This document shows positions 48,728 through 58,859 of a stretch of DNA of 62,305 nt, piece by piece. The notes beneath the pieces were generated by a model. That model saw only the letters and a list, made by a program, of their open reading frames with translations, was not told where the DNA came from and searched no databases. The stretch is from Synechococcus sp. CS-1332 (lineage in GTDB: Bacteria > Cyanobacteriota > Cyanobacteriia > PCC-6307 > Cyanobiaceae), in assembly GCF_025127995.1 (NCBI RefSeq), contig NZ_JAHLYP010000004.1, forward strand, positions 1-62,305, given 5' to 3'. Positions within the stretch are counted from its first letter, which is position 1; the number at the start of each line of letters is the position of its first letter. A program made the position numbers and the translations under genes.

Positions 48728-49279
48728 TCAGTCAACAAGGCTGGCTACGATCCTCCCCCCGATCTCCGCCACCGTGCCGGAGGCCTCGACGCTGCGGAGC
48801 AGGCCCAGATTCCGGTAGTGCTCGATCAGGGGGGCGGTCTGCTCCTGGTACACCACCAGGCGGTTGCGGATCACCGCTTCGTTGTCGTCGGCCCGGCCGC
48901 GGGAGAGCAGGCGCTGGATCAGCACCCCGTCCTCCAGCTCCAGCAGCAGCACCCGTTCGATGCGCTGATCGAGCTCGGCCAGCAGCCCGTCAAGGGCTTC
49001 GGCCTGGGCCAGGTTGCGGGGAAAACCATCCAGGAGCCAGCCCCCCTGGTGCCCCTCCAGGCGGCTGCGCACGATGGCCAGCACCAGCGCATCGCTGACC
49101 AGCTCGCCGCGGGCCATCACCGCCTCCGCCTCCTGGCCCAGGGCGCTGCCGGCCTTCACTTCCGCCCGCAGCAGTTCCCCGGTGGAGAGATGCAGCAGCT
49201 GGTGATGTGCGGCCAGGAGCTCGGCCTGGGTGCCCTTGCCGGCGCCGGGGGGGCCGAGGAAGAGGAGACGCTGTTTCAT
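48728..49279 (-). CDS. adk: Adenylate kinase
   Basis: Equilibrates ATP and AMP with ADP. 183 residues: P-loop GPPGAGKGTQAELLA (8-22), AMP-binding LHLSTGELLRAEV, and DGFPRNLAQAEAL. RGRADDNEAVIRNRLVVYQEQTAPLI covers the arginine-bearing segment, with a short LID typical of cyanobacterial forms. ATG start, 24 bases after secY. Confidence 0.96.
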   Translation of the reverse strand: MKQRLLFLGPPGAGKGTQAELLAAHHQLLHLSTGELLRAEVKAGSALGQEAEAVMARGELVSDALVLAIVRSRLEGHQGGWLLDGFPRNLAQAEALDGLLAELDQRIERVLLLELEDGVLIQRLLSRGRADDNEAVIRNRLVVYQEQTAPLIEHYRNLGLLRSVEASGTVAEIGGRIVASLVD

Positions 49280-49303
49280 GGGAGGGAAGACGGGGAAAGG
49301 GGC

Positions 49304-50623
49304 CTACTGCCGGACCAGCCCTTCGTAGCGCTGGGAGATCACGTAGGTCTGCACCTGCTTGGCGGTATCGATGGCCACGCCCACCAGGATCAGCAGGGAG
49401 GTGGCCCCCAGGCCCTGGAAGGTGCGCACCTGGGTGGCGCCCTCCACGGCCGAGGGAATGATCGCGATGGCGCCCAGGAACAGGCCACCGAGCAGGGTGA
49501 GCCGGTTGGAGACGCCCGAGAGGTAGTCGGCGGTGGCCGAGCCGGGGCGCACGCCGGGGATGGCGACGCCGGAGCGTTTCAGGTTGGTGGCGATGTCCAC
49601 CGGGTTGACGGTGAGCGAGGCGTAGAAGAAGGCGAAGCCGCAGATCAGGGCGAAGTACACCAACGCATAGACCCAGGGGGTGCTGCTGGTGGGGTTGAGA
49701 TAGCCCGCCACCCGGATCAGCCAGGCACTTTTGGTGAGGTTGGCGATGGTGAGCGGCAGGAACACCACGGCCGAGGCGAAGATGATCGGCATCACGCCGC
49801 CGGCATTGAGCTTCAGGGGAAGGTAGCTCTGGCGCGAGGCCAGGGTGCTGGCTCCGCCCACCTGGCGCTTGGCGCTGACGATCGGAATGCGACGGCTGCC
49901 CTCCTGCAGAAAGATGATCCCCACGATCGTCACCAGGAAGACGAGCACAAGGACGACGATGCCCCCCACCGTGGCCCGGTCGCCGCTCTGGGCCAGCTGG
50001 ATGGTGGATCCCAGGGCCTTGGGCAGGGTGGCCACGATGTTGATGAAGATCACCAGGGAGGCCCCCTGGCCGATGCCCCGTTCGGTGATCACCTCACTGA
50101 CCCACATCACCACCATCGAACCGGTGACGAGGGCCAGGCTGGTCTGCACGACGAACAGCCATTCCGGCAGGCCCGGCAGGGCGTACTGCCGCAGGATCAG
50201 GGCAAAAACGACGCTCTGCAGGATGCCCCAGCCCAGGGCCACGTAACGGGTGATCTGGGCCAGCTTGCGCCGGCCGGCCTCCCCTTCGTTTTTCTGCAGC
50301 TCCTCGAGCTGGGGCAGGGCCGCCGTCATCAGCTGGATGATGATCGAGGCATTGATGAAGGGCAGGATGCCCAGGGCGAACACGCCCAGCGTGGACAGGC
50401 CGCCACCGGTGAAGATGTCCAGGAAGCCGATCAACTGGCCGCCCTGGCGGATGAAGTCCTGGAAGGCCACCCGGTCGATGCCGGGCACCGGGATGTAGAT
50501 GCCGAGTCGCACCAGCAGCAGCAGGCCCAGGGTGGTGAGCACCCGATCCCTCAGGCCCTTCGACTGGACCAGCTGGACGAGGATTTCAGCGGCGCTCGGA
50601 TTGCGCCCCCTGCTGAGGAGCAT
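49304..50623 (-). CDS. secY: Protein translocase subunit SecY
   Basis: Channel subunit of the Sec translocon, inner and thylakoid membranes. 439 residues from ATG 50623 (MLLSRGRNPSAAEILVQLVQ) with ten predicted helices. Landmarks: RLGIYIPVPGID (plug entry), GILPFINASIIIQLM, LTKYVALGW-like TRYVALGWGI, and YLNPTSSTPWVYALVYFALI. The C-terminal cytosolic tail is complete (YVISQRYEGLVRQ). Sits between rplO and adk in the spc segment. Confidence 0.97.
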   Translation of the reverse strand: MLLSRGRNPSAAEILVQLVQSKGLRDRVLTTLGLLLLVRLGIYIPVPGIDRVAFQDFIRQGGQLIGFLDIFTGGGLSTLGVFALGILPFINASIIIQLMTAALPQLEELQKNEGEAGRRKLAQITRYVALGWGILQSVVFALILRQYALPGLPEWLFVVQTSLALVTGSMVVMWVSEVITERGIGQGASLVIFINIVATLPKALGSTIQLAQSGDRATVGGIVVLVLVFLVTIVGIIFLQEGSRRIPIVSAKRQVGGASTLASRQSYLPLKLNAGGVMPIIFASAVVFLPLTIANLTKSAWLIRVAGYLNPTSSTPWVYALVYFALICGFAFFYASLTVNPVDIATNLKRSGVAIPGVRPGSATADYLSGVSNRLTLLGGLFLGAIAIIPSAVEGATQVRTFQGLGATSLLILVGVAIDTAKQVQTYVISQRYEGLVRQ

Positions 50624-50731
50624 GGTGATGACGGGAGTGGGGGGAACGGGTCGATACGACCGGAGCCGCCTGCCGCAGCACAAGGCTACGGGCAGACGGC
50701 TCCGGGCTGGAGGCAGGGCAGCGGCCCGGGC

Positions 50732-51187
50732 TCAGTCGATGATCTCGCAGCTGCCACCGGCGGCTTCGATCTTGGCGCGGGCCGAGGCGGTGAAGGCGGC
50801 GGCCTGGACCGTCAGTTTCACCGTGAGCTCGCCGTTGCCGAGCACCTTGAGCGGGTACCGGGGGCTGGTGACCAGGCCCGCCTGCTCGAGGGAGTCGAGA
50901 CTGACGGTGCTGCCCGCCTTCAGCTCACCCAGCCGTGACACGTTGATCACGGTGTAGTGGGTGGGGTTGATGACCGGAAAGTGCTTGAGCTTCGGGATCC
51001 GGCGGTAGAGGGGCATCTGGCCACCCTCGAAGCCGGGCCGAGTGGGGCTGCCGGAGCGGGATTTCTGGCCGCGCATGCCGAAACCGCAGCTGGCGCCCTG
51101 GCCGGCGGCAATGCCGCGACCCTTGCGCAGCTTGCGCTTGCGGGAACCCTTCTGGGGCTGGAGGTTGTTGAGAGAGAAGGACGTCAT
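50732..51187 (-). CDS. rplO: 50S ribosomal protein L15
   Basis: Late-assembly 50S protein. 151 residues from ATG 51187 ([20 protein letters not shown]): [26 protein letters not shown] and [19 protein letters not shown] are diagnostic; the C-terminal globular part ends [14 protein letters not shown]. Immediately downstream of rpsE (eight-base gap) and upstream of secY. Confidence 0.97.
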   Translation of the reverse strand: MTSFSLNNLQPQKGSRKRKLRKGRGIAAGQGASCGFGMRGQKSRSGSPTRPGFEGGQMPLYRRIPKLKHFPVINPTHYTVINVSRLGELKAGSTVSLDSLEQAGLVTSPRYPLKVLGNGELTVKLTVQAAAFTASARAKIEAAGGSCEIID

Positions 51188-51195
51188 GGCGGGCT

Positions 51196-51870
51196 TCAGG
51201 AGTAAATCTGCTCGAGGGAGATGCCCCGCTCCTTGGCGGTCTCCTTGTGGGTGCGCAGGCCTTCGAGGGCCTGCATGGCGGCGCGGGCGTTGTTGAGCGG
51301 GGTCTTGGAGCCCAGCCGCTTCGCCAGCACGTTCTTGATACCGGCCAGTTCGAGCACGGTGCGGATCGAACCGCCCGCGATCACCCCGGTACCGGGGGCA
51401 GCCGGCCGGATCAGCACGCTGGCGGCGCCGTCGCGGCCGTTGCTGAGGGTGGGGATTGAACTGTTGCGGGTGAGGGGCACCTTGACCAGATGCTTCTTGC
51501 CGTCGGCCACGCCCTTGCGGACGGCGCCGATGACATCGCCGGCCTTGCCGACACCCACGCCCACCTGGCCGCGTTCGTTGCCGACGACGACGATGGCCCG
51601 GAAGCTCATCTTCTTGCCGCCCTTGACGGTCTTGGAGACACGGCGGATCTGCACCACCCGCTCCTGCCATTCGGAGTCGCGTTCCTGGCCGCGGCGGTTG
51701 TCACGGCCGCGGCCGCCGCCACCGCCGCGGCGGTCGCCTTTGGCATCGCCACGGCCACCGCCGCCGCCGCCACCGCCACGGCGCTGCTCCTGCTGGCCTT
51801 CAGCAGCGGCGGGGACGTCGGAGGCCGCAGGCACGGCGCCGGTCTGGATCTGGTCGTTGGTTTCGGTCAT
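51196..51870 (-). CDS. rpsE: 30S ribosomal protein S5 with long Gly/Arg-rich N-terminus
   Basis: 30S protein at the decoding and mRNA-entry side. The S5 core runs from about residue 66 to the end ([58 protein letters not shown]-like segments). The N-terminal 65 residues are an extension made of Gly runs and Arg/Asp, such as [20 protein letters not shown]. The extension is in frame with a good ATG at 51870. Otherwise normal. Confidence 0.96.
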   Translation of the reverse strand: MTETNDQIQTGAVPAASDVPAAAEGQQEQRRGGGGGGGGRGDAKGDRRGGGGGRGRDNRRGQERDSEWQERVVQIRRVSKTVKGGKKMSFRAIVVVGNERGQVGVGVGKAGDVIGAVRKGVADGKKHLVKVPLTRNSSIPTLSNGRDGAASVLIRPAAPGTGVIAGGSIRTVLELAGIKNVLAKRLGSKTPLNNARAAMQALEGLRTHKETAKERGISLEQIYS

Positions 51871-51884
51871 GGTGAGAGCAGGGA

Positions 51885-52250
51885 TCAGAACTGAAGGCCC
51901 GCTTCCCGGGCGGCGTCAGCAAGGGCCTTGACCCTGCCGTGGTACAGGTTGCCGCCGCGATCGAAGACCACCTGCTGGATGCCCTTGGCGAGGGCGCGCT
52001 GGGCGACGAGTTGGCCCACGGCGACGGAGGCGTCACACGTGGAGCTGGCCTGGACGCTGGTGCGCAGGTCCTTGTCGAGGGTGGACGCGGCGCAGAGGGT
52101 GCTCTGGGCGTCGTCGTCGATGACCTGGGCGTAGATGTGATTGTTGGAGCGGAACACAGCCAGCCTGGGACGGTTGGCGGTGCCGGAGAGCAGACGACGC
52201 AGGCGGCGGTGACGCTTCTGGGTCTGCTGTTTGCGGGGGAGGGTAGACAT
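51885..52250 (-). CDS. rplR: 50S ribosomal protein L18
   Basis: 5S rRNA-binding protein. 121 residues: [20 protein letters not shown], then [21 protein letters not shown] and the C-terminal [23 protein letters not shown] start; 14 bases before rpsE and 32 after rplF. Confidence 0.97.
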   Translation of the reverse strand: MSTLPRKQQTQKRHRRLRRLLSGTANRPRLAVFRSNNHIYAQVIDDDAQSTLCAASTLDKDLRTSVQASSTCDASVAVGQLVAQRALAKGIQQVVFDRGGNLYHGRVKALADAAREAGLQF

Positions 52251-52282
52251 GGGGGATCAGACGGATGACGCTCGAGCAGACC

Positions 52283-52822
52283 TCATTTCTTGCCGGTCTT
52301 GCCGGCCTTGCGCAGAATCCGCTCACCTTCGTACTTGATGCCTTTGCCCTTGTAGGGCTCGGGCGGACGAATGCCGCGGATCTTGGCCGCCTCGTTGCCC
52401 ACCAGCTCCTTGTCGGGGCCGGAGACGAAGACCGAGGTGTTGTTCTCGACTGAGAAGGTGACCCCTTCGGGGGGGACCATCTCCACAGGGTGGCTGTAGC
52501 CGGCGCTGACCACGAGCTTGCGGCCCTGGACCTGGGCGCGGTAACCCACGCCGATGATCTCGAGCTTGCGGGTGAAGCCTTGGCTGACCCCTTCGACCAT
52601 GTTGGCGACGAGGGTGCGGCTGAGGCCGTGGCGCTCGCGGGAGCGTCGGTGGGTGCTGGTGGGGCTCACCACCACCGTGCCGCCGTCCTGGCTGACGCTG
52701 ACGCCCTCCGGGAGAACGCGGCTGAGTTCCCCTTTGGGACCCTTCACGGTGACCGCCAGACCATCGAGGCTGACGGTGACCTTGTCGGGAATGGGGATCG
52801 GGGCTTTACCGATACGAGACAT
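52283..52822 (-). CDS. rplF: 50S ribosomal protein L6
   Basis: 50S protein at the factor-binding region. 179 residues from ATG 52822 ([20 protein letters not shown]), with [44 protein letters not shown] and the C-terminal [18 protein letters not shown]. Sixteen bases after rpsH. Confidence 0.97.
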   Translation of the reverse strand: MSRIGKAPIPIPDKVTVSLDGLAVTVKGPKGELSRVLPEGVSVSQDGGTVVVSPTSTHRRSRERHGLSRTLVANMVEGVSQGFTRKLEIIGVGYRAQVQGRKLVVSAGYSHPVEMVPPEGVTFSVENNTSVFVSGPDKELVGNEAAKIRGIRPPEPYKGKGIKYEGERILRKAGKTGKK

Positions 52823-52838
52823 GGAACAACTCCTGGGA

Positions 52839-53240
52839 TCAGTAGACGTAGCAGAGCACTTCGCCGCCGACGCCCTGCTTGCGGGCATCACGGTCGCTCA
52901 TCACACCCCGGGAGGTGGAGATGATCGCCACGCCGAGGCCGCCCAGCACCTTGGGCAGCTGGCGGGTGTTCTTGTAGATGCGCAGACCGGGCTTGCTCAC
53001 CCGCTGCACGGAGCGGATGGTGGGCTGGCGGTGCTTGCCGCTGTATTTCAGCTCAAGCACCAGGTGGCGCTGCACGCCTTCGCCTTCTTCGGCGATGGCG
53101 GCGATGAAGCCTTCCTGCTGCAGCACGTTGGCGATGCTGCGGGAAAGCCGGGAGGCGGGAATCTTGGTGCGCTCGTGGCGCTTCTCACTCGCGTTGCGAA
53201 GGCGGGTGAGCATGTCTGAAACTGGGTCGTGGTTGGCCAT
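52839..53240 (-). CDS. rpsH: 30S ribosomal protein S8
   Basis: Central-domain 16S-binding protein. 133 residues: [20 protein letters not shown], then [21 protein letters not shown] and the S8 signature [20 protein letters not shown]. In enteric bacteria S8 represses the spc operon; no such site was recognised here. ATG start, 20 bases after rplE. Confidence 0.97.
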   Translation of the reverse strand: MANHDPVSDMLTRLRNASEKRHERTKIPASRLSRSIANVLQQEGFIAAIAEEGEGVQRHLVLELKYSGKHRQPTIRSVQRVSKPGLRIYKNTRQLPKVLGGLGVAIISTSRGVMSDRDARKQGVGGEVLCYVY

Positions 53241-53260
53241 GGTCGTGTCCGGGAGGGGGC

Positions 53261-53800
53261 TCAGGTATTGCGGAACGGCATTCCCATTTCGCGGAGGAGG
53301 GCCCGGCCCTCTTCGTCGTTACGGGCGTTGGTCACGATCGTGACGTCCATCCCCCGGATGGCATCGATCTTGTCGAAGGAGATCTCGGGGAAGATGATCT
53401 GCTCCCGGATCCCCAGGGTGTAGTTGCCCCGGCCGTCGAAGCTCTTGGGGCTCACGCCGCGGAAGTCGCGGATGCGTGGCAGCGCCAGGTGGATGAGACG
53501 CTCCAGGAAGGCATACATCCGCTCGCCCCGCAGGGTGACGGCCACGCCGATCGGCATGCCCTGGCGGATCTTGAAGCCGGCGATGGCCTTCTTGGCGCGG
53601 GTCACCACCACCTTCTGACCGGTGATGGTCGCCAGTTCGGTGATCGAGGCTTCGAGAGCCTTGGCGTTCTGGGCGGCTTCACCGAGGCCCCGGTTGACGG
53701 TGACCTTGACCACCTTGGGAACCTCGTGGACGTTGGAGAGGTTGAGATCCTTCAGCAGCTTGGGCTGGATCGTCTCCCGGTAGCGCTGTTTGAGTGACAT
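53261..53800 (-). CDS. rplE: 50S ribosomal protein L5
   Basis: 5S-rRNA and P-site tRNA contacting protein. 179 residues: [41 protein letters not shown], and [33 protein letters not shown] start. Upstream lies an unusual 122-base G-rich spacer separating it from rplX. Confidence 0.97.
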   Translation of the reverse strand: MSLKQRYRETIQPKLLKDLNLSNVHEVPKVVKVTVNRGLGEAAQNAKALEASITELATITGQKVVVTRAKKAIAGFKIRQGMPIGVAVTLRGERMYAFLERLIHLALPRIRDFRGVSPKSFDGRGNYTLGIREQIIFPEISFDKIDAIRGMDVTIVTNARNDEEGRALLREMGMPFRNT

Positions 53801-53922
53801 GACGGGGGGATGGGGGGGCGCTTCTGGACGTGGTCAGAAGGCGGACGGGGGAGGGGAACAGGGTCGCGGAGCGGGGGGGGCGTCGCGCGGTGGGGCGTGG
53901 GGGGCGACGCGGTGGGGGGCGG
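53801..53922. other. G-tract-rich spacer between rplX and rplE
   Basis: This gap is far longer than most in the operon and holds repeated G runs on the plus (template) strand, for example at about 53807-53817, 53870-53880 and 53900-53904. There are two inverted repeats: CTTCTG/CAGAAG (53821-53826 with 53835-53840) and GCGTCGC/GCGACGC (53880-53886 with 53904-53910). No gene is seen. It could form a G-quadruplex in the template strand or C-rich structured mRNA. Confidence 0.5.
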
Positions 53923-54279
53923 TCAGTCGAGTACCTCCCCGGTCTTCTTGAGGCGGCGCTTCTTGCTGCCGTCGTCCTGGAGGACGATCTCCACCCGGCT
54001 GGCCACTTTGTTGGCGGTGGAGTACAGCATCACGTTGGAGGCGTGCAGGGACGCTTCCTCGGTGACGATGCGGCCCGTCTCGCCTTCCTGGGTGGGTTTG
54101 ACGTGGCGGGTGCGCAGGTTGATGCCCTGCACCACGACACGGTTCTCATTGGGCAGGGTGCGCAGCACCTCGCCGGTCTTGCCCCGATCCTTGCCGGCGA
54201 TCACCTGGACGGTGTCACCTTTGCGGATGCGCATCTTGATGCGCTCGACGGGCCTGGCCTTGGGGGTTGCGGTGGCCAT
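53923..54279 (-). CDS. rplX: 50S ribosomal protein L24
   Basis: Assembly initiator of the 50S subunit with a KOW fold. 118 residues: [40 protein letters not shown], and [22 protein letters not shown] start; one base between the rplX ATG and the rplN stop region, so tightly coupled. Confidence 0.97.
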   Translation of the reverse strand: MATATPKARPVERIKMRIRKGDTVQVIAGKDRGKTGEVLRTLPNENRVVVQGINLRTRHVKPTQEGETGRIVTEEASLHASNVMLYSTANKVASRVEIVLQDDGSKKRRLKKTGEVLD

Positions 54280-54280
54280 C

Positions 54281-54646
54281 TCAGATCACCTCCGGGGCGA
54301 GGGACACGATCTTGGTGAAGTTGCGCTCGCGCAGCTCCCTGGCGACCGGACCGAAGACCCGGGTGCCCTTGGGGTTGTTGTCGTTGCCCAGGATCACCGC
54401 AGCGTTGTCGTCGAAGCGGATGGCGTTGCCGGTGTCACGGCGCAGCGTGGCCCGGGTGCGCACCACAACGGCCTTGACGACATCCGACTTCTTGACGCCC
54501 ATGTTGGGCATGGCGTCCTTGACGGCGGCCACGATCACATCGCCCACGTGGGCGTAGCGACGGTTGGTGCCGAGCACCCGGATGCACTGGATGCGCTTGG
54601 CGCCGCTGTTGTCAGCGACGTTGAGGAAGGTTTCCTGCTGAATCAT
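54281..54646 (-). CDS. rplN: 50S ribosomal protein L14
   Basis: 50S interface protein. 121 residues from ATG 54646: [40 protein letters not shown] and [20 protein letters not shown] are diagnostic. Ten bases after rpsQ. Confidence 0.97.
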   Translation of the reverse strand: MIQQETFLNVADNSGAKRIQCIRVLGTNRRYAHVGDVIVAAVKDAMPNMGVKKSDVVKAVVVRTRATLRRDTGNAIRFDDNAAVILGNDNNPKGTRVFGPVARELRERNFTKIVSLAPEVI

Positions 54647-54656
54647 GGGGGGTTCC

Positions 54657-54908
54657 TCAGCCGGCGCTGGTGGTGGAGAGAACTTCGGCCACGGCCCAAC
54701 GTTTGGTGCGGCTGAGGGGACGGGTCTCGGTGATCCGGACCCGGTCACCCACGCGGCAGCTGTTGGCTTCGTCGTGGGCTTTGTAGCGAGTGGTGCGGCG
54801 GACGGTCTTCTGATAGATGGGGTGAGGGAAGCGGTTTTCCACCGCCACCACCACCGTTTTGTCCATCTTGTCGCTGACGACGGTGCCGACCCTTTCCTTG
54901 AGTGCCAT
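54657..54908 (-). CDS. rpsQ: 30S ribosomal protein S17
   Basis: Primary 16S-binding OB-fold protein. 83 residues: [40 protein letters not shown] and [23 protein letters not shown] start; 17 bases after rpmC. Confidence 0.97.
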   Translation of the reverse strand: MALKERVGTVVSDKMDKTVVVAVENRFPHPIYQKTVRRTTRYKAHDEANSCRVGDRVRITETRPLSRTKRWAVAEVLSTTSAG

Positions 54909-54925
54909 GGGGATCGAGGGGGGAA

Positions 54926-55138
54926 TCAGGAGGCGACGGTGGAGCGTTGACGCTCCTCCTGCACCGTCAGCAGGTGGGCCAGCTTGATGCGGGCCTCCTT
55001 GAAGCGGTGCGGGTGCTCCAGACGGCGGGTGGCCTGCTGGAAGCGGAGGTCGAACAGTTCGCGACGGACGCCGTCGATCTGTTCGCCGATCTGGGCGTCG
55101 CTGAGCGAACGCACGTCGGTGATGGTGGGACGGGCCAT
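54926..55138 (-). CDS. rpmC: 50S ribosomal protein L29
   Basis: Exit-tunnel-rim protein that helps dock trigger factor and SRP. 70 residues: [20 protein letters not shown] then [23 protein letters not shown] start, two bases after the rplP stop. Confidence 0.95.
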   Translation of the reverse strand: MARPTITDVRSLSDAQIGEQIDGVRRELFDLRFQQATRRLEHPHRFKEARIKLAHLLTVQEERQRSTVAS

Positions 55139-55140
55139 GG

Positions 55141-55599
55141 TCAGGACTCCACTGCGAGGGCGGGTTCGGGGGCGGCTGCCTCCTGATCGGCCAGGGCGAG
55201 GAACTTCGTCTTGACCGGCAGCTTGTACTGGGCCAGACGCATGGCTTCCTTGGCGATCTCGGGTGTGATCTCGGGGCCGCCCATCTCGAAGAGAATGCGA
55301 CCCGGCTTGATCACGGCCACCCAGAATTCCGGGTTGCCCTTACCGGAACCCATGCGGGTTTCGGCCGCCCGCATGGTGACGGGCTTGTCGGGGAAGATCC
55401 GGATCCAGATCTGCCCCCCCCGCTTGACGTGGCGGGTCATGGCACGGCGGCTGGCCTCGATCTGGCGGGAGGTGATCCACCCGCACTCCTGGGCCTGCAG
55501 GGCAAAATCGCCGAAGGCGATCTTGTTGCCGCGCGTGGCGACGCCGCGCATGCGGCCTCGCTGCTGTTTTCGGAACTTGACGCGTTTTGGACTCAGCAT
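55141..55599 (-). CDS. rplP: 50S ribosomal protein L16
   Basis: 50S protein near the A-site tRNA. 152 residues: [40 protein letters not shown] and [20 protein letters not shown]. Core conserved; the last about 12 residues are an Ala/Glu-rich tail. ATG start, 16 bases after rpsC. Confidence 0.97.
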   Translation of the reverse strand: MLSPKRVKFRKQQRGRMRGVATRGNKIAFGDFALQAQECGWITSRQIEASRRAMTRHVKRGGQIWIRIFPDKPVTMRAAETRMGSGKGNPEFWVAVIKPGRILFEMGGPEITPEIAKEAMRLAQYKLPVKTKFLALADQEAAAPEPALAVES

Positions 55600-55615
55600 G
55601 GTTCAGGCCTCCTGA

Positions 55616-56344
55616 TCACTCCTCGTTGGAGCGGTCTTCAAACTGTTGCGGCCGGCGGTTCGCCCGGCGTTTCGGTGCTCCACCCACGGGCAGCTGGTCT
55701 TGCTGACCGGGAAGCACCTCTCCTTTGAACACCCAGACCTTGATGCCCAGCACCCCGTATGTGGTGGTGGCCACCTTGGTGGCGTAGTCGATGTCGGCGC
55801 GGAGCGTGTGCAGGGGCACGCGACCCTCGCGGGTCCACTCCGTCCGGGCGATTTCGGCGCCGTTGAGGCGGCCGCTCACCTGGAGCTTCAGACCCAGCAC
55901 CCCGGCCCGCTGGGCGCGTTGCACCGCCATGCGCATGACGCGCCGGAAGGCCACCCGCTTCTCCAGCTGCTGGGCGATGTATTCGGCCAGCAGGAAGGCG
56001 TCGGCGTCGACCCGCTCCACCTCGACCACGTTGATGCGCACCTGACGGTGGGCATCGCCGAGGGTCTTCTGGATGCCGGCGCGCAGCTCCTCGATGCCGC
56101 TGCCCTGGCGGCCCACGAGAACGCCCGGACGGGCGGTCTTGAGTTCCACTTCGAGCTGGTCGGCCTTACGGGCGATCAGCACGTCGCTGATGCCGGCGGC
56201 GGCGTACTTCTTGTTGATGAACGACCGAATCCGGTCGTCCTCCTGAAGGAGGACGGGATAGGTCTTGCTTGGGGCGTACCAGCGGGAGCGGTGATCCTGG
56301 GTGATCCCCAGGCGCAGGCCGGTTGGATGGATCTTGTGTCCCAT
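55616..56344 (-). CDS. rpsC: 30S ribosomal protein S3
   Basis: mRNA-entry protein with helicase role. 242 residues from ATG 56344 ([20 protein letters not shown]). The KH domain shows [20 protein letters not shown]; the C-terminal domain has [19 protein letters not shown] and [17 protein letters not shown], followed by a basic tail. Nineteen bases after rplV. Confidence 0.97.
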   Translation of the reverse strand: MGHKIHPTGLRLGITQDHRSRWYAPSKTYPVLLQEDDRIRSFINKKYAAAGISDVLIARKADQLEVELKTARPGVLVGRQGSGIEELRAGIQKTLGDAHRQVRINVVEVERVDADAFLLAEYIAQQLEKRVAFRRVMRMAVQRAQRAGVLGLKLQVSGRLNGAEIARTEWTREGRVPLHTLRADIDYATKVATTTYGVLGIKVWVFKGEVLPGQQDQLPVGGAPKRRANRRPQQFEDRSNEE

Positions 56345-56363
56345 CGGGCGGTGTCCTCGGGGG

Positions 56364-56723
56364 TCAGGCGGTGGGCGCTGCCACAGCAATGCTGATGTGG
56401 CAGGTTTGCTTTTTGATGGCGAAGGCGCGGCCCTGGGCCCGGGGCCGGAACCGCTTCAGGGAGGGTCCCATGTCGGCGGTGGCCTGGCTGATGACCAGCG
56501 TGGCCGGATCGAGGCCGAGGTTGTGCTCGGCATTGGCGACCGCAGAGCGGAGCACCTTGGTGATCGGCCCGGTGGAGCGGTAGGGCATGAACTCGAGCAT
56601 GATCAGGGCGTCGCGGTAGGTGCGACCCCGGATCTGATCGAGAACCCGGCGCACCTTCGACACGGAACCGCGGATGAAGCGGCCGTGTGCCAGGGCTTGG
56701 GTGTCGGGTGTGGTGGTTGCCAT
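56364..56723 (-). CDS. rplV: 50S ribosomal protein L22
   Basis: Tunnel-constriction protein. 119 residues: [40 protein letters not shown] and the beta-hairpin [24 protein letters not shown] start, four bases after rpsS. Confidence 0.97.
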   Translation of the reverse strand: MATTTPDTQALAHGRFIRGSVSKVRRVLDQIRGRTYRDALIMLEFMPYRSTGPITKVLRSAVANAEHNLGLDPATLVISQATADMGPSLKRFRPRAQGRAFAIKKQTCHISIAVAAPTA

Positions 56724-56727
56724 CGGA

Positions 56728-57003
56728 TCAGCGGCCTCCCTTCTTGTCTTTGATGTGACCGCGGAATGTGCGGGTTGGGGCGAATTCGCCCAGCTTGTGG
56801 CCCACCATCTGCTCCGTCACGTAGACGGGCACGTGGGCCTTGCCGTTGTGAACGGCAATGGTGTGGCCGATCATCATCGGCAGGATGGTGGAGGCCCGTG
56901 ACCAGGTCTTGATCACGGTCTTGTCGTCGGCAGCGTTCTGCTTCTCCACCTTGCGAAGCAGGTGGTCGGCGACGAACGGGCCTTTTTTGAGTGAGCGTCC
57001 CAT
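56728..57003 (-). CDS. rpsS: 30S ribosomal protein S19
   Basis: 30S head protein partnering S13. 91 residues: [20 protein letters not shown], then [24 protein letters not shown] and [19 protein letters not shown] start, 35 bases after rplB. Confidence 0.98.
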   Translation of the reverse strand: MGRSLKKGPFVADHLLRKVEKQNAADDKTVIKTWSRASTILPMMIGHTIAVHNGKAHVPVYVTEQMVGHKLGEFAPTRTFRGHIKDKKGGR

Positions 57004-57038
57004 GGCGGATCAGGCGAACAGCAGAGCGGTGTGGGTCA

Positions 57039-57902
57039 TCAGGAGTCGCGTCCGCCACGGCTCCGTTTGGAGATGCGGCGTCGTTTCCGCAGCACGAACC
57101 GGTTGCTCGGCTTGTTGCGCTTGCGGGTCTTGAGGCCCAGGGCAGGTTTGCCCCAGGGCGTGACAGGACCGGAACGGCCGATCGGTGCCCGGCCTTCGCC
57201 GCCCCCGTGGGGGTGGTCGCAGGGGTTCATCACGCTGCCGCGAACTTGCGGACGGCGGCCCAGCCAGCGCTTGCGGCCGGCCTTGCCCAGGCTGGTGTTG
57301 CGCTGTTCGGCGTTGCCCACCTCACCGAGGGTGGCGTAGCACTCCCGGCGCACCAGCCGCACCTCGGTGGAGGGCAGCTTCAGGGCGACATAGTCGCCTT
57401 CCTTGGCCACCACCTGGGCGCTGGCCCCGGCGGTGCGCACCATCTGGCCGCCGCGACCGGCATACAGCTCGACGTTGTGGACGCTGGAGCCGAGCGGGAT
57501 GGCCGAGAGGGGCAGGGCGTTGCCGTTCTCGATCGGGGCGTCGGGACCGGAGATGACGCTCTGGCCAACGGCCACGTTGGCGGGCGCCAGGATGTAGCGC
57601 TTTTCGCCGTCGGTGTAATAGAGCAGCGCCAGACGGGCGTTGCGGTGCGGGTCGTAGTGGACCGCGGCCACCTTGGCGCTCACCCCGTGCTTATCGCGAC
57701 GGAAGTCGACGATGCGGTAGAGGCGCTTGTGGCCACCGCCGCGGTGGCGGCAGGTGATCACGCCGCGGTTGTTGCGGCCCTTGTGGCGGTGCTTGGACAC
57801 CACCAGGCCCCGCTCACGGTTCTTGCCCGTGATGTCGCTGAAGTCGGTGACGACCAGCGTGCGGGTGCCGGGAGTGTTGGGTCTGTAGTTACGGATTGCC
57901 AT
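57039..57902 (-). CDS. rplB: 50S ribosomal protein L2
   Basis: Needed for subunit association and peptidyl transfer. 287 residues: [40 protein letters not shown], and the near-invariant [22 protein letters not shown] containing the functional His. The C-terminal tail is basic ([16 protein letters not shown]). ATG start, 15 bases after rplW. Confidence 0.98.
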   Translation of the reverse strand: MAIRNYRPNTPGTRTLVVTDFSDITGKNRERGLVVSKHRHKGRNNRGVITCRHRGGGHKRLYRIVDFRRDKHGVSAKVAAVHYDPHRNARLALLYYTDGEKRYILAPANVAVGQSVISGPDAPIENGNALPLSAIPLGSSVHNVELYAGRGGQMVRTAGASAQVVAKEGDYVALKLPSTEVRLVRRECYATLGEVGNAEQRNTSLGKAGRKRWLGRRPQVRGSVMNPCDHPHGGGEGRAPIGRSGPVTPWGKPALGLKTRKRNKPSNRFVLRKRRRISKRSRGGRDS

Positions 57903-57917
57903 GACGTTTCAGATCCC

Positions 57918-58220
57918 TCAGGACTCAGGGAACAACTGGATGGCGTTGCCTTCGGCAAGGCGCACCACTGCTTTCTTCACCTGGGCGCGTTTGCCGGCGA
58001 AGCGGCCCACCCGACGGGAGCGGCGGGGGGGATTCATGGTGCTGACGCCGACGACCTTGACGTCGAACAGATGCTCGACGGCCGCCTTGATGTCGGGCTT
58101 GGCGGCCCGATGGTCCACCTCGAAGGTGTACTGGTTGATCTCGATGGCCCGGGTGGCCTTCTCGGTGATCAGCGGGCGACGGATCACGTCCGCCAGCCGG
58201 CCTGCAAAACGCTCAGACAT
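57918..58220 (-). CDS. rplW: 50S ribosomal protein L23
   Basis: Tunnel-exit protein, the main trigger factor and SRP docking site. 100 residues from ATG 58220: [40 protein letters not shown] and [20 protein letters not shown]. Overlaps the rplD 3' end by eight bases. Confidence 0.96.
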   Translation of the reverse strand: MSERFAGRLADVIRRPLITEKATRAIEINQYTFEVDHRAAKPDIKAAVEHLFDVKVVGVSTMNPPRRSRRVGRFAGKRAQVKKAVVRLAEGNAIQLFPES

Positions 58221-58848
58221 CGCCGTAGACCTCCTGAATCTTCGCCAGTGCCTCTTCGCTGAGCACCAGCTTGTTGGCATGGAGCAGATCGAACACGTTG
58301 AGCTGATCGGCAGCGATCAGCTTCACCTTCTCGAGGTTGCGCACCGAGCGGGCGACCGCCTCGGGGGCACCGTCGAGGATCAGCAGCACCTTGGCGCCGG
58401 CCTCGATGCCGAAGCGGGACAGGGCGGCGGTGATCTCCTTGGTCTTGGGGGTGTCGAGCCCTGCGCCGAAGCCCTTCACCACGGTGATGTCCGCGACGCG
58501 GCTCATCAGGGCGGTGCGCAGGGCCAGGCGACGCTCCTTGCGGTTCATCGCCACGGCATAGCTGCGAGGCTTGGGTCCGAAGATCACGCCGCCACCGGGC
58601 CGCAGGGGGGTGCGGATCGAGCCTTGGCGGGCCCGGCCGGTGCCTTTCTGCTTGTAAGGCTTGCGGCCACCGCCGGCCACTTCGGCGCGGGTGAGCGTGC
58701 TGGCAGTGCCTTGACGGGCATGGGCCAGCTGGCGCACCACGGCCCTGTGGAGCAGGCCGTTGGCAGATGTTTCCTTGGCGACCTTGAGGTCGAGGGGAGC
58801 CTTGCCGCTCTCCTTGCCTTGCCAGTCGCGAATCAGACAGTCAGTCAT
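58213..58848 (-). CDS. rplD: 50S ribosomal protein L4
   Basis: Tunnel protein. 211 residues: [41 protein letters not shown] and [22 protein letters not shown]. In E. coli L4 autoregulates the S10 operon; whether that occurs here is unknown. ATG start, 11 bases after rplC. Confidence 0.97.
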   Translation of the reverse strand: MTDCLIRDWQGKESGKAPLDLKVAKETSANGLLHRAVVRQLAHARQGTASTLTRAEVAGGGRKPYKQKGTGRARQGSIRTPLRPGGGVIFGPKPRSYAVAMNRKERRLALRTALMSRVADITVVKGFGAGLDTPKTKEITAALSRFGIEAGAKVLLILDGAPEAVARSVRNLEKVKLIAADQLNVFDLLHANKLVLSEEALAKIQEVYGDV

Positions 58849-58859
58849 GGGTGTTCTCC

